Assembly (NCBI GenBank): GCA_018806985.1
Contig: JADANN010000197.1
Span: forward strand, 451,501-515,500
Direction: 5' to 3'
Length of the DNA stretch: 64,000 bases
DNA from: Angiostrongylus vasorum
Taxonomy: Eukaryota; Nematoda; Chromadorea; Rhabditida; Metastrongylidae
Shown: positions 11,708 to 23,267 of the stretch, piece after piece
How positions within the stretch are numbered: position 1 is the first letter of the stretch
How the letters are laid out: the number at the start of each line of letters is the position of its first letter
Notes under the pieces: generated by a model
What the model saw: the letters and a program-made list of their open reading frames with translations, nothing else
What the model was told of the DNA's origin: nothing
Databases searched by the model: none
Position numbers and translations under genes: made by a program

Positions 11708-11992
11708 AGGGCGCGTGCGGTACAGTGGTCGGAGGCGCCCTGCAACACACACGTGGAATCGATCCCTGCACCCATGGCCCACCAAGCCACCAAGCCTTCC
11801 ATCCTTTCGGGATCGGCAAATTGGTACCAGACTTGTCTGGGAGGATAGCAGCACTGGCTCGATAGACCGGTTGGCCACCGCGAATCATTGTAAAGACCAG
11901 TTGCATTCAGTCACCTCCAAACGATGCTTAATGAAGTCAAATGCATGGCGCATCCCTTAGGCATTGATCAACGCCGACAGCTTTATCTCTTT
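11708..11992 (+). repeat. SINE family A
   Basis: Head GGGCGCGTGCGGTACAGTGG and full body with a local duplication at CACCAAGCCACCAAGCC. The tail is degenerate (TTTATCTCTTT). No convincing target duplication was found. Confidence 0.85.
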
Positions 11993-12954
11993 CTATGAGA
12001 ATATATCTCATGCTTCTCCACTGATGCATGAGTGAATGAATTCAGTAATTTTTCTATATATTTGCTTAGATTCTTCAGCTTTCCTTTCAAAAAAAACCAC
12101 CTAGTAGACTTGCAATATAAAAAAAAGACTCAGAAGAACTCATGGCGAATTTAGAGGACTGAAAACGAAAATATGTTTGATAGATCGGGAGCTAACTGCT
12201 TCTTAACGGTTTTTCGGTTTCAGTGAAGTGGAAGATGGTCTTCAACAAGCAATACTAGTCAGAGGTACTAGGAACGATAGCCATCACTGGAGGTTGAAAG
12301 TCGTAATCGATAGATGTTGATGTCATGGGAACACGTTGTTGACTTCATGAGTATGAAAAGGTGTTGACATCATGAATACAAAAACATCTTGCTTGAGTCG
12401 AATGAAAAGGACTAGTGAAAAGCTCTAATTGGCTATGAGCTTCAGGACGCTGAGGCAGACAAATTAGCTCAACAACTAATAAGGTTCTCAAGACAGGACA
12501 ACCGGATACTTTTACTATTGCACACATGGGCACATTTTTCAAATGAAAACGTTTAAAAATCGCCGATGTGATCGCAGTCCTGAAAGAATACTAGTTCTAA
12601 AGCACAAAATCTGCAGCCAATCCACAACGATGCCCAAAGGTCCGCAGTGGTAAAGATCTGCTACCGCCATCGAAGCCAAACTGGAGCCCGAACCCGAACC
12701 AAAACACGACCATTTTCATGAGCGGCGAACGGTTGTAAAACAAGATATGAACATGAATGAATATATGAAACGAATGGATGGACATGAATAGAAGCGATGG
12801 GATCAGTATTACCTGTGGCAGGCGAATTTCTATGCGTCTCAGTGTATAAAGAAATAATTAAATTAGTCAATCAATGCAAGCGACATGGGGCTTGACTGAC
12901 AGTATTTGATCGATTTCAGAGGTGGTCGTGTAAGTATGGTTATACAACTTTAAC
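11993..12954. other. No gene recognised
   Basis: Contains a short CCGAACCCGAACC-like stretch near 12.69 kb. Frames of 62-69 residues on the minus strand lack motifs. Confidence 0.55.
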
Positions 12955-13390
12955 TTATTATTTACTGCCTACGCTTTTTTAACGGCAGGGTATATATTGC
13001 GAAATATAACTTTTAATGATGCTGAGATATTTGCAAAATTCCGGACCGCAGGTGTCTACGGTGAGGAACGAACGCGCTATTATCCCTTCCGGAGAGTAGC
13101 GCGCTCACCACCACACCATGCGGGTCCTTCTTTCCGCCTGTCTCTCAGATACTTCTATTAGGGCTACCCAGATCAATCCCGCTGACGGGTGATTGCAGAT
13201 GGCAAAGATCAATAGAAGTAGCTGAGAGACAGGCGAAACGAAGGACCCGGCTAGTGTGGTGGTGAGCGCGCTACTCCCCGGAAAGGATGATAGCACGTTC
13301 GCTCCTCACCGTAGACACCTGCGGTCCGAGTTTTGCAAATAACTCAGCATCATTAAAAGTTATGGTTATACAGTTAGGTACAACTATAAC
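12955..13390. repeat. Family C inverted pair (foldback)
   Basis: Left arm minus-oriented (about 13015-13150), right arm plus-oriented (about 13215-13365), both ending in TTAATGATGCTGAG or its complement, with a centre of about 60 bp (GATCAATCCCGCTGACGGG). The tRNA-like features are TGGTGGTGAGCGCG (box A-like) and CGTTCGCTCC (box B-like). Confidence 0.82.
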
Positions 13391-13410
13391 ACAGTTGTAA
13401 ACAAATACTT

Positions 13411-13802
13411 ACATGGATACCTGGATGGCCCATGTTCACTGGTTCTGCGTGCCCCAGCATAATCTCCATTTCCACGGAGATTTGCTGGTTTAGCCATTGT
13501 GGTTCTCTGGAATTCCAAGGTCAACAAGGCGAAAGTCTGCCCGCCCCACGTCGTCACGACCACAGGCAGTCGCCGCTCTTGTGGATCAGACGTAGATTTG
13601 CTACCATGCGACTAGTTTGATGCCAGGACGGTGGTGGATTCTGGTATCTGTTTACTCTCAACTGGGCTTCCTGATGGAAACGCCGGACTCCTTCTCAGTT
13701 TGGGGGGACCCTGCTGGGGGATGAATTCCCTCGCTGTACCTCGCAACCCGACACCCAGGAATACCTCCCAGCCACCATGAAGCGGTAAACCGTTGAGGAG
13801 TA
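13411..13802 (-). repeat. Family D repeat, complete copy with target-site duplication
   Basis: A non-autonomous retroposon of 392 bp with no evident tRNA head. On the minus strand it starts near GGTTTACCGCTTCATGGTGG and ends GGGCCATCCAGGTATCCATG. A perfect 13-bp duplication TAAACAAATACTT (13398-13410 and 13803-13815) defines both ends and supports LINE-dependent insertion. No pol III boxes were seen. Confidence 0.85.
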
Positions 13803-13815
13803 TAAACAAATACTT

Positions 13816-14325
13816 CCTCATAAATATACAATTTAGAGCGTGTTCAAAAGGTGAGTCATGTCTGATTCCGGAATCATCCCAATTGGGCTAGTTGTACAAA
13901 CAAATGCCAACAAAACCGTTCTCCTGGAAATTCAACAAACATAGAGACCAAATTTTTTATTAGAAACTAGAAACGCCAACAAAAAAAGACATCTTTAGAT
14001 GATTTTACGCTTGTAGCGTAACTGCTTCGGAATGATGCTAGCTCAGAACCACGCGAGGTGAATAAGAGTGCAGAAGAAGAATAAGCATAAACTATTCTTG
14101 AACATGAACAGAAGTATTTTTTTAAACATATGGCTGAAAATAGAATACTAGCATAGGAAGACCGTTATGAGTTCAGTTAGACCCAAAACTTTTGAGTACT
14201 GGGTGTTTGACAACGAATATTCCACGCATAGCGAACTTGACGTGAGTAGTTGAGAAATTACTTAGCGCTACATGGAAAGCCGGCATGGTTTTTCAGCCGG
14301 CACGAAAAAAATTGACCATGGACAG
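13816..14325. other. No recognisable feature
   Basis: Nothing matching the repeat families and no coding signal. Confidence 0.6.
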
Positions 14326-14612
14326 GCGCGTGTAGCGCAATAGTTGGAGCGTTCTGCAATATATACGGGTTCGACCGGGCGCCACAGGCCGACCAAACCC
14401 TTCCATCCCGCAGGGATCGGTAAATTGCTAATAGAGTTCTCTGGTAGGACAGCAGCAGCACCGACTTGATACACCAGTAGACCACCGCGAGTCATTGTAG
14501 AAACCAGATATCCATTTAATCACCTCTAACGATGGTTGGTGAAGTCGGATGCATGGGACATCCCTCATTAATTCATCAACGCTGACGGTTTTACCCTTTC
14601 TTAAGTGCCATT
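14326..14612 (+). repeat. SINE family A, variant head
   Basis: Head GCGCGTGTAGCGCAATAG and box B GGGTTCGACC. The body is diverged (GTAATTTGCTAATAG-type changes), so old. Confidence 0.8.
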
Positions 14613-15494
14613 AAACTGCGATGAATACATAGGAGATGAATTGTTTGTATCTGCTGAGTCGAACTGATAGAATTATAGCCACTGTAGACACGTAGTGACG
14701 TCTATACTTACTTGGTGGCTTATAATATATGGATTGTTCTCGGCAGAATGATTCAGCTGGGCTATGTGCCAGCAGCTATCAGCTGACTAGGCGAACTGAC
14801 TCGAGTAAAAAGCTTGCACATTTCCTGGTCATAATTCTAGGGATAGTAGGAAAAAAACGTTAGAAATTTCCTTCTTTTAAGTCACCTTAGCATATCTCTG
14901 CCATATTTTTATTTATATTGCAAAGCAATCGAACTTCATCAGCTTAAATTTAGATATGATCCCATAGGTTCCTCTGGGCCCAGCCAAATAGTGCATGATG
15001 GATCCCAATAAGAGACTACAACTCTCAGTTAACTTACATACAAGAGAAAAAAAATATTTGCCTTCGTTTCAGCTTCAAACAAAAAAATATTTATATAAGG
15101 AGAAAACTTCTTGAACTAAAAAAAGAGCAATCTCCGTGATCTATCGGTTTATTTTTAGCAGTGTGCAATGCTTACTGATTGATTGTTGCTTGTGAAAAAA
15201 AAGGCGCCAACTTCCGTGGTCGTCATTAAACGAGCAGACGGATTACATATTAGTTTTAGTTTAACTTTACTCAGCTAACAGTCTCCATGAGAGGAAAGGC
15301 GAGAAGAAAAGACGAGAAATATGTGTGCTGACACAAGTTGAAACTCGTTGGCAAATAAGTGGACAGGTCCCCCATACCTGGGCAAGTGGGTGATATCTTA
15401 CGTTTCCCAAGCAGCTTGGCACGCGCCGAAGTGGATCATCTATTGCATGGCAAAGAAAAGAAAATCCTTGCCATGCTGTGAAATTTTGTTATAG
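14613..15494. other. No recognisable feature
   Basis: AT-rich with poly-A tracts; no frame or repeat recognised. Confidence 0.6.
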
Positions 15495-15835
15495 TTTAAA
15501 ACTCTAAAACAATATGATATAGATCTATATGCCTACTATAGAAATTTATAGTAGGCAGTAAATAAAAAGGTTAAGATTGTGATTTCAACTTCAACCTCAG
15601 CTTAAGTAGGTTCGTTGCCGATTTGTGCTCCCTAGATCAATCCTGTTGACGAGTGGTTGCTGATGGCGCTGATCGATAGAACTAGCTGAGAGACAGGCGA
15701 AACGAAGGACCCGCATGGTGTGGTGGTGAACGCGTTACTCCCAGGAAAGGACAATAGCGCGTTCATTCCCCACCGCAGACACTTGCGGTCCGGAGTTTTG
15801 CAAATATCTCAGCACCATCTTAGTTACGTGCTATA
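15495..15835 (+). repeat. Family C element with leading hairpin
   Basis: Reads GTAGGCAGTAAATAAAAAGG, then GATCAATCCTGTTGACGAG, CGAAACGAAGGACCCGCATG, the tRNA-like block and TTTGCAAATATCTCAGCA. At 15531-15556 GCCTACTATA and TATAGTAGGC form a 10-bp hairpin with a 6-nt loop. Confidence 0.8.
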
Positions 15836-16050
15836 GAGTTTCTCAAAAAAAATTGGGAAACAAGACTCAGATTTCCTTTCTCTAATGTTTCACAAGGGAA
15901 CTCTATGCTTCTCTAAATCCAGAATCACTTCAGTAGCAATTTTCTACCGAAAACCAGGCACATATTTTAAGAAAACCACATGTAGTGAAAATCTTTAAGC
16001 GGATTATGTCTTAAAATTTTATATATGAGAATGGATTTTCAACAACCTAA

Positions 16051-16298
16051 AAGGATGAAAAAAAGCTCTCGGCATTGATCTATCCCTAAGTGATGCGCCA
16101 TGCATTCGATTTCATTAAGCATCGTTTGGAGGTGATTGAACGCATATCTGGGGCTATACAATAACTCGTGACGGCCTACTGATGTACCAATTTGCTGACT
16201 CCGGATGCATCGAAGGCTTGGTGGGCCGTGGGCGCGGGAATCGATTCCACGTGTGTTTTGCAGGGCGCCTCCGACCATTCCGCTACACGCGCCCTATG
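16051..16298 (-). repeat. SINE family A
   Basis: Duplication AACAACCTAA at 16041-16050 and 16299-16308. The middle of the body, including the AGACTTGTCTGGGAGGATAG block, is deleted: GATGTACCAATTTGCTGACT joins the two sides directly. Confidence 0.9.
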
Positions 16299-16799
16299 AA
16301 CAACCTAAGAAAGTGTAAACACTTCTTGAAAATAGAAGAACAGGCAGGAAAAATGCCAAAATAACAGGTAGGTTCAAAACACACGAATTCTGGAAAAAAA
16401 GGTAATGGTTGTTTTGCCGACACTAAAGTTGGGCCATCACACGATACGACGTTGCCGAATTGTGATGGAATATCTCTGATAACATCGACAAGATGCCGCA
16501 TAACTATGAAAGCAAAAGACGTTTTTGAAAGAAGAGCAAATATCATTAAGAAAAACGAGAAGAGAATACTGAAGAGATGAGTATCACGCTGGTATCAAAC
16601 AGAAGTTCGATGATACAGTGATTAGAGAGCACTATATTGAATGAAATTCCTGAATATTCGATAGGGAAGGAGACAATCTGCAACGGGATCAAAAGGTACG
16701 GAATGAACTGCAGGGAGATTACTGTAGCTAGTAGTAAGTAGCAAAAGATAACCATCATAATATAAAATCATTTCGGTTCTGAGAAACAACAAACTCGTT

Positions 16800-17430
16800 G
16801 AACTAAATGGGTTTAGCGTTCATTTGTGCTTCCCAGATCATTCCTGTTGACGGATGATTGCCCATGGCACTTTAAGGGTAAACGACTGGATAAAAGAAAG
16901 GGCGAACGAGGAGCGGCAGTGATGCAATGGGTAACATGTAAGCCCTCGGAAAAGGTCATCGCGGGTTCAATCCTGCTTAGAGTACAAGTTTTGCGAATAT
17001 CTCAGCACTACTCGGACCGCAGATGTCTGCGGTGGGGAATGAACGCGCTATTGTCCTTTCCAAGGAGTAACGCGTTCACCACCACACCATGCGGGTCCTT
17101 CGTTTCACCTGACTCTCAGCTAGTTCTATCGATTATAATTATCGACGATTATTATAACTACAGCTTCAGCTTAACTGGGTTCATTGCCAATTTGGGCTCT
17201 CCAGATCAATCCCGTTGACGGGTGATTGCTGAAGGCACTGATCGTTGGGACTAGCTGAGAGACAGGAGAAACGAAGGACCTGCATGGTGTGGTGATGAAC
17301 GCGCTACTCCCCGGAAAGGACAACAGCGCGTTCGTTCCCCACCGCAGACACCTGCGGTCCGAAGTTTTGCAAATATCTCAGCAATCTTGTGGCTGTAGTT
17401 AGCTTAATACACTGCTTTAAGAATTATAGA
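16800..17430. repeat. Family C cluster: tRNA-headed copy plus inverted pair
   Basis: From left: a plus-oriented copy whose central block is a plainer tRNA-like head (GCAATGGGTAACATGTAAGC and GGGTTCAATCC, about 16905-16990); then a minus-oriented arm (about 16990-17125) and a plus-oriented arm (about 17160-17430). The 130-residue plus-strand frame here is spurious. Confidence 0.8.
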
Positions 17431-18179
17431 AGGCAGAAAATAAAAAGTAAAACATCATCTCAGCACTATTGCGGTTGTGTTTCAAGTAATACCTCGCCAT
17501 GACAAAATAATGGGCACTAGATAAGAGTTATACAGTGTAAATGATTACTCTAGGTGGTTTTTGAACTTGATGGTCTCAAATCAGAACCACATATGGAAAG
17601 TTCTACCCCCGCCGTCCAAACAACCTTCAAATGACTAAGACGCTCACTTCAACTTTCTCTTTCGTAATAGTCACATGGAAGAAACAGCGGCATCCTACGA
17701 AACTGGCAAACGGGAAGAAAAAAGGTTGAAAATCGAATTCATAAAAAACACTGAAAAGCTGGATCTGTTGTGTAGAAGCCGCTTCTATTTATCAAACAAT
17801 AAAAGAACGGCCTGCAGTCTCTACGCGCTATGACCCCACGGAGACGACTTCGTTTCCTGGCTAAAAAATACCGGCGTTATCCGTATTAAATTCAGAAAGA
17901 CATCAAAGCAAACGGTGTAGAAGACGATCCGATAATAAACTCAACAGAGTCCGCATTCAATCTGTGCACTTCAACAACTTCTCTCAGAGATTTCCATGCC
18001 GTACATGTTAAACAGAAGTGGTTGCTTTCCACTTTCCATTCCGTTTGATACCGTATCTTAAACATACTTAAAGCTTTGTTCGGATGGACGAACTTGTTAC
18101 GATAGAGCTGTTTGACTACGATGAACATCGCCACGACACAATAAGTATGCACACCACCGAGAAAGATTCCATCAGATTC
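17431..18179. other. No gene recognised
   Basis: The 86-residue minus-strand frame at 17892-18152 (ends SSSTPFALMSF) has balanced composition but no family match; possibly an isolated exon or PLE-flanking relic. Confidence 0.45.
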
Positions 18180-19390
18180 GCTGTTTTTCTTCGATAAGCA
18201 AACACAAGGTTGATATCTTAGAATTTATCAGTATGCAATAGCTGATGTTTCGGCGATTTAGCCTTTTTCAGAGCCTGGAAAGGTTAAATTGACGTGCGAT
18301 CTACTCAGCCAAACACTTTCATAACCTCAGCAGATAAGACTTAACAAATAAATTTGCATTCGCATAATAAACAGCTTCTTTTAATCACACACACTTTTAT
18401 TCCCGGAAAGTATTCTTACTAATCGATGGAGAGCAGCCGTACAGGGCAATACATGGGCGAGGAATTTGCCTCGATCAGGTCACTGAATCAGCCTGAGGCA
18501 TGGCGCGAGGTCACGCATAGTAACAAGACACTCCTTGCGGCGGTTCATTCTTGGATTTTTGGAATTAATCCAGAACGCTTCAGGAGTTTTACTCGCTGAT
18601 GTCTTGAATTCCTGCGCGAGGATAGTGACTTCTACTTCAAGATCTTCTCCGTTGTGTTTCTGTGTCCCTATCGGCGCCTAATGGAGTGTTTGGTTTCAAA
18701 AATGCGCTCTTTGTTCAGCAATCGCGAGGTTGTTATATAGCAGACATTTACTTCCATACAAAAACACACAATGCAGGAGTAGCTGACATTTCGGGATTAT
18801 CGCCTTCTTCAGAGGCGCTTTTAACGTGACTTCCACTAAGGAGGATTAGAACAGCCAATTATAGCCGCATATGGCTGGTGCTTGGTTTTAATTTAGATTT
18901 ACCGATTGGGTGTTCTTTTAAGAGGACCCAGAGCGCTCTATCCGTTTCGCCAATGTATTCGTCCTCACACGCTTTACAAGAGATTGGGTACACCGTACTC
19001 GAACTCATGCAGTCACCGTCTCTAGCGTTAGGACATATTATGCAATTTTTCGTTGTACAGAAGCTGGTACGAATTAGCTGGTGTTTGGTGGTATTTCTAT
19101 CACTTTTATGAAATTCTCTAGAGAGGACCTTTTTAAGCAACGTTTAATAGCTTCAGTTATTTCGTCCAAGACGAGGGGCAAGATGAACGAGACCTTATCT
19201 TTTTATGTAAAAATTTATGTGTTAAGTCTTATCTGCTAAGGTAATGAAAGTACTTGGCTGAGTAGATTGCATGTCAATTTGGCCCTTCCAGGGCTCTGAA
19301 GAGGGCGAAACCGCCGAAACATCAGCTATTGTATACTAATAAATTCTGCGATATCAACCTCGCGTTTGCTTATCGACGAAAAAACAGTGA
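18180..19390 (-). mobile_element. Penelope-like element, truncated, bounded by inverted terminal repeats
   Basis: The minus-strand frame 18859-19140 encodes the C-terminal endonuclease region of a PLE: a Cys-rich linker CTTKNCIICPNA, then TVYPISCKAC and YIGETDRALW, the GIY-YIG signature region. A downstream coding block (about 18470-18690, VTILAQEFKTSASKTPEAFW) continues the protein tail. The reverse transcriptase is absent. Ends of about 170 bp at 18180-18360 and 19205-19390 are inverted copies of each other. Between the two coding blocks, 18705-18878 is an inserted fragment of another PLE end, absent from the copy at 23.5 kb. PLEs are EN(+) retroelements whose RT resembles telomerase. Confidence 0.85.
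19292..19327 (+). ncRNA. Hammerhead-like motif in the right PLE terminal repeat
   Basis: GGCT, CTGAAGA, one extra G, stem II GGCG/CGCC with loop AAAC, GAAAC, ATC, AGCT. Stem I has three Watson-Crick pairs plus a G-U. The CUGANGA...GAAA core is intact. The paired motif in the left repeat (about 18241-18276, minus strand) has CTGAAAA and so lacks the core G. Confidence 0.5.
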
Positions 19391-20802
19391 ATTATCTCAA
19401 GATTAACAGAAAGTCGATCTTGGGAATTCCATCAAATATTTTCTTCAACTTTTTAGCACAGAGTTCACAATTTTTACAGTAAAATACTAGGACTACATGG
19501 TTCGTAACGAATATTGGAGAACGTTATAACAAAGCCCGATTTGAATAACAAAAGTGGGTATGGCGCTTGTTAAGAAATCTTTGAAACAGCCGTGGCATCC
19601 AGGTCAACTGGTGGTGTTGCTTCCGAATGTTTAGCAACAAGTGAGAGTCAATAAATCACCACCTTTGCAGGACATGATAGACGCAAGACGAATGAGGGCA
19701 ATAAGCTTCACTTTCAGCTCAGGTAGTTTTGAATTACTCGTGCTCCTATCTGTTGTTTCACATTCTTATCTTTTTCTGTAAGAACCCAATACGCGTCGCC
19801 ATTCTCCCAGGTGAAGACTAATCATTCAATGTTCCTCTTCAACGTAGATACCTGAATACTCAACTCTGAAGATTCTGTTTCATGAAAGTTGAGAAGCAGT
19901 CTCATGTATCATTAAGCATTTCGTGGACTACGCTTTCGTTCAGCGCAAGTTGATTGAAATGTGGTTGCTACTAACACAAGAACATCAGTGGAATACCAGT
20001 ATACCCTCTCGATGTCCACAAAGCGCATTTCCAATGGGCACCAGCTAAGGGAAGTTCAACCGATTGGACCACCTTCTCATCAACGATCCTTGCTATTGTT
20101 CTACGAGATCGTACATAAATGCAACGACTGGTTTAATAGCTGGGAAAAAAGTGTTTAGACGGACAAATCCATTTGAAAGTGGTCAAAATTGGTCGATGAA
20201 TCACCCGTATCCTTTGTACTCCCACTAATCATTGAGTCAATAGAGTCTCCCTTCCTCCTCCCTATAACAGCATGTGAGATCCACTAGATCACGGCACACA
20301 AAGTGCATTGCGATTTTGGAACGGTGATCTTTCGTTTCACTCAGTTCTAACGAGAAAGAAAACGTAGGCAGGTCATAGGGCCATACAGAGGTATAGATTT
20401 GTTCTATACTGGGTTGCCGGACACAAATATCGACCTCCTCATCGTCTTTGGGTAGCCCTGCAAGATTTACGAACTTCTTGCTGAGCATCTCATTTCGACA
20501 TATATCTTCACTTCGTCGTAATGCGGTTGTACCATTAAGAATGCTATTTCTTTCCTGAACATACAAAGATATTAGGACAATATTAGCAAATTGATCCTCT
20601 TCTAAAACTCCTACGTTTTACAGCAACCCTTTCCTTGGGAAATTGGAAAATGCATGGTCGGAAAAAATTTCGGAAACCTTCGACAACAAATTTATCTTCA
20701 CTTTTGAGTAACCATTGTCACCCATACTGATAAGAAAGTCCATTTCACGGAGAAATGAGCTCCGACATATCATAAGACTTGTTCTCTCATCTAGTAACAG
20801 GA
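19391..20802. other. No gene recognised; one balanced open frame
   Basis: The minus-strand frame 20237-20566 (KKFVNLAGLPKDDEEVDICV in its middle) looks more protein-like than its neighbours, but has no motif, no clear splice partners and no known relative to me. Confidence 0.4.
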
Positions 20803-21160
20803 GGTGGTTAGTGCAGTGGTAGTGATCATAGTTCGTCACCAGCACGATACTGGTTCAATCCCTCTCCACTTACCAGGCCTCTCACTTCTCCGGGATTTTA
20901 AAACTAGAACTGGACTGTTTGGGACCAGTTCACTTCGTCCAATCCAACTGGGGACGCTCTAGCCCAGCTGTCCCAGCACTCCTGGAAATATGAACTAAAC
21001 CAGCACCCGATGACATTCACAAAGAAGACGACGATCTTCAAACAGCAGCCAAATAGTTCGAAGGCCTCCGTGGATGATGTATACGAGAAAACGAATCCAA
21101 TGCAGAGTGCTGGATCCGCACAGTAGATGTTGCCTAAAATAAAATGAAATAAAGATTTGA
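20803..21160 (+). repeat. SINE family B copy
   Basis: tRNA-like head GGTTAGTGCAGTGGTAGTG (box A) and GGTTCAATCCC (box B), then a body different from family A. Near the 3' end is GAGTGCTGGATCCGCACAGT, ending in an AAATAAAATGAAATAAAG tail. About 355 bp; the family's type copy here. Confidence 0.8.
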
Positions 21161-22061
21161 GTACTAGTGCTTGGCTGGGTTGAAACTGTGTTGATTTCAC
21201 AACGGAAAACGATTTAGGTAACCAATAAAAGCAAAAAAAGTGTCTTTAAAGACATGAGATCTCTCTAATGTAGTTGTTTCAGGAATTCAGCAGAAGATCA
21301 AACAACATAGCCAGCAGTTGTCTGGCCCTCGTTGACCCGATACGAATGCCTGTTTGGCAAATGAGAACAGACCATATAGGCATTCACAGGTAGTTCTATT
21401 AAATGCATATCCATGTTAGTATACATTCGCAACCTCTTACGTATTTAAGCATGTTGTTCTTAAATCAACGAAGCCATCCTTCATCAGTGGCCGTTCCTCA
21501 CTCTAGGCGGAACAACTTTCTTCACTAAGGGAATTTTGTTACAACGGCAAAGTTCTGTGACAAAAAAAAGCAGCAACACTCACCTGATTCTCTAAAAAAA
21601 CACAATTAGCTCTTTCTGTCGAAGATGCACTGTTTGGTGAAAATCTGGATTGAAACATTACACTCGACTCGGGCCAGAGTATATAGCGCTTATTGCAATT
21701 GATTTCATTCAAAGACTTGCTAAGATTCTAATAATTCAAAGCAATTTTTAAGAATAAAAAAAAACAACATCGCACTTTTCTCTGTCTTTTGCAAGTAATC
21801 ACTTTACTTGCGGTTTTTTTTATCCTATGAAGAATTTAACTTCTAGGGAGACATTCCAACTCGCTGCATGTGACTGAACCCTCTTCAAAAGGTTGCACTA
21901 CGTCGTAGTTTGGGTTCTGCGGTCTTGAGATAGCTGAGTTAGAATTTCTGAGTCGTTATTAAAGATGCTCGTCAATTTTTCTTTACACGATCCGATTTCA
22001 CGTATTGGGCAGACACAACCACCTATTTTATTTGCTTTGTTGCCTAACATCCGCCATCAAC
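21161..22061. other. No recognisable feature
   Basis: No repeat match and no coding evidence. Confidence 0.55.
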
Positions 22062-22199
22062 GAACGTCTTCAGCTCTTCATGAATGTCTTTAAATGCTGA
22101 TAAAGTTGGAAAGCCGGTGTAGCTACACGGCAGCATCCCCAAGTCTTCATCACACAAGCACTCATATGTTTTTTTGGGAATCAGAGGAAGATTTTCCCA

Positions 22200-22300
22200 T
22201 GCCAGTCGGTGCCAATTTAGCGACCTCAGTAGGGTGCAAGGCTTGGTTAGCCTGAGGAGTGGCCGAACCAGCGACAGTGTGTTTACAATGCCACACTTTG
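22200..22300 (-). repeat. Probable SINE relic inside an open frame
   Basis: CGGTGCCAATTTAGCGACC, GGTGCAAGGCTTGGTTAGCC and ACCAGCGACAGTG resemble the family A middle in reverse. This explains the upstream half of the minus-strand frame at 22044-22385. Confidence 0.4.
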
Positions 22301-23267
22301 GCTGAATGAAGGAAAATCTCATCCTTCTACGGAATGCTTTTTTCCTGCACCTAAGCTTTTTCAATGAATTCCCAATCTTTTTCAAATACGGTGGACCAAA
22401 TTGACGATCAACTTTCGCTAGGCTTTTTTAAAATTCGTTGAACCACAATGAAGATTAACACAAACCCGATGGTCACTGGGAAAGGGTAAGCTTTTGACAA
22501 GCATCTGTTAAACTTAAAAACAAGAGGTCATGGACGAAGCAATGAAAAATTACTTAAGAGTACACTGAAGATACCATTCTCAAAAACATTTGAAAGCGGA
22601 GATAGCAGAAAAAAGGAAGGATGATGAAGTTGTCCGGATGCGAATAGAAATAGAGTTCGACCAAAATAAAAAAATGACTACTAAGCAGTTAAAGTGTAGT
22701 GTGGTGGACGAGATGTCACAAGCTGAAGTCACGCCCTTACTGTGGTTAGCTTGAGCGGAAGATTTCTAAGAGGCGGAGCTTATTTGGACCAAAGAGACTC
22801 CAGCATGTAAAAAAGATGAAATGTCATCACTTTTCGTCCGCTGAAATATTTAGAACCAGTTTATCTGTAGAACAGTGAGAAAATTACAGAGGCAAACAAT
22901 AAAGGAATTTTTCATGAATTTGGTAAAGTCAGGTATGATAAGAAAAAACTGAGGAGTTTTCGAATTCTTCTAACGCCTCATAATATCCCACCAAGAGATA
23001 ATACAACTACGAGGATGTTGAGATATGAGCAAAATTCGGAACCTCAGCTGGGCCCCTGCGATTGGTCTTACCTGGGTCTCACGTGCCACCGACCACACAA
23101 ACGAAACCTTCGCTTCATCCTTCTCCCAACTTTGTTTTTTCTCTACCGATGCTATCAGCGAACTAGTCTGGTTATAGGACGATTAACGGGGCGACAAGTG
23201 CCGATGGTGGGACAAAAGAAACAAGGAGCTATTGCACACCACTATTTCTAAGCTGGGAGTTTTGCTA
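22301..23267. other. No recognisable feature
   Basis: AT-rich; short plus-strand frame 23015-23251 without motifs. Confidence 0.55.

Noticed and set aside
16826..17218. 130-residue plus-strand frame
   Set aside because: It is the translation of clustered family C repeats; the same words (NAFTTTPCGSFV) recur at other family C sites.
20237..20566. 109-residue minus-strand frame as a host exon
   Set aside because: Composition is balanced, but there is no recognisable domain and no convincing flanking splice sites or partner exons.
22044..22385. 113-residue minus-strand frame as a gene
   Set aside because: Its upstream part overlaps a SINE-like relic; only the last 40 residues (ending KTFVDGGC) look protein-like, too little to call.
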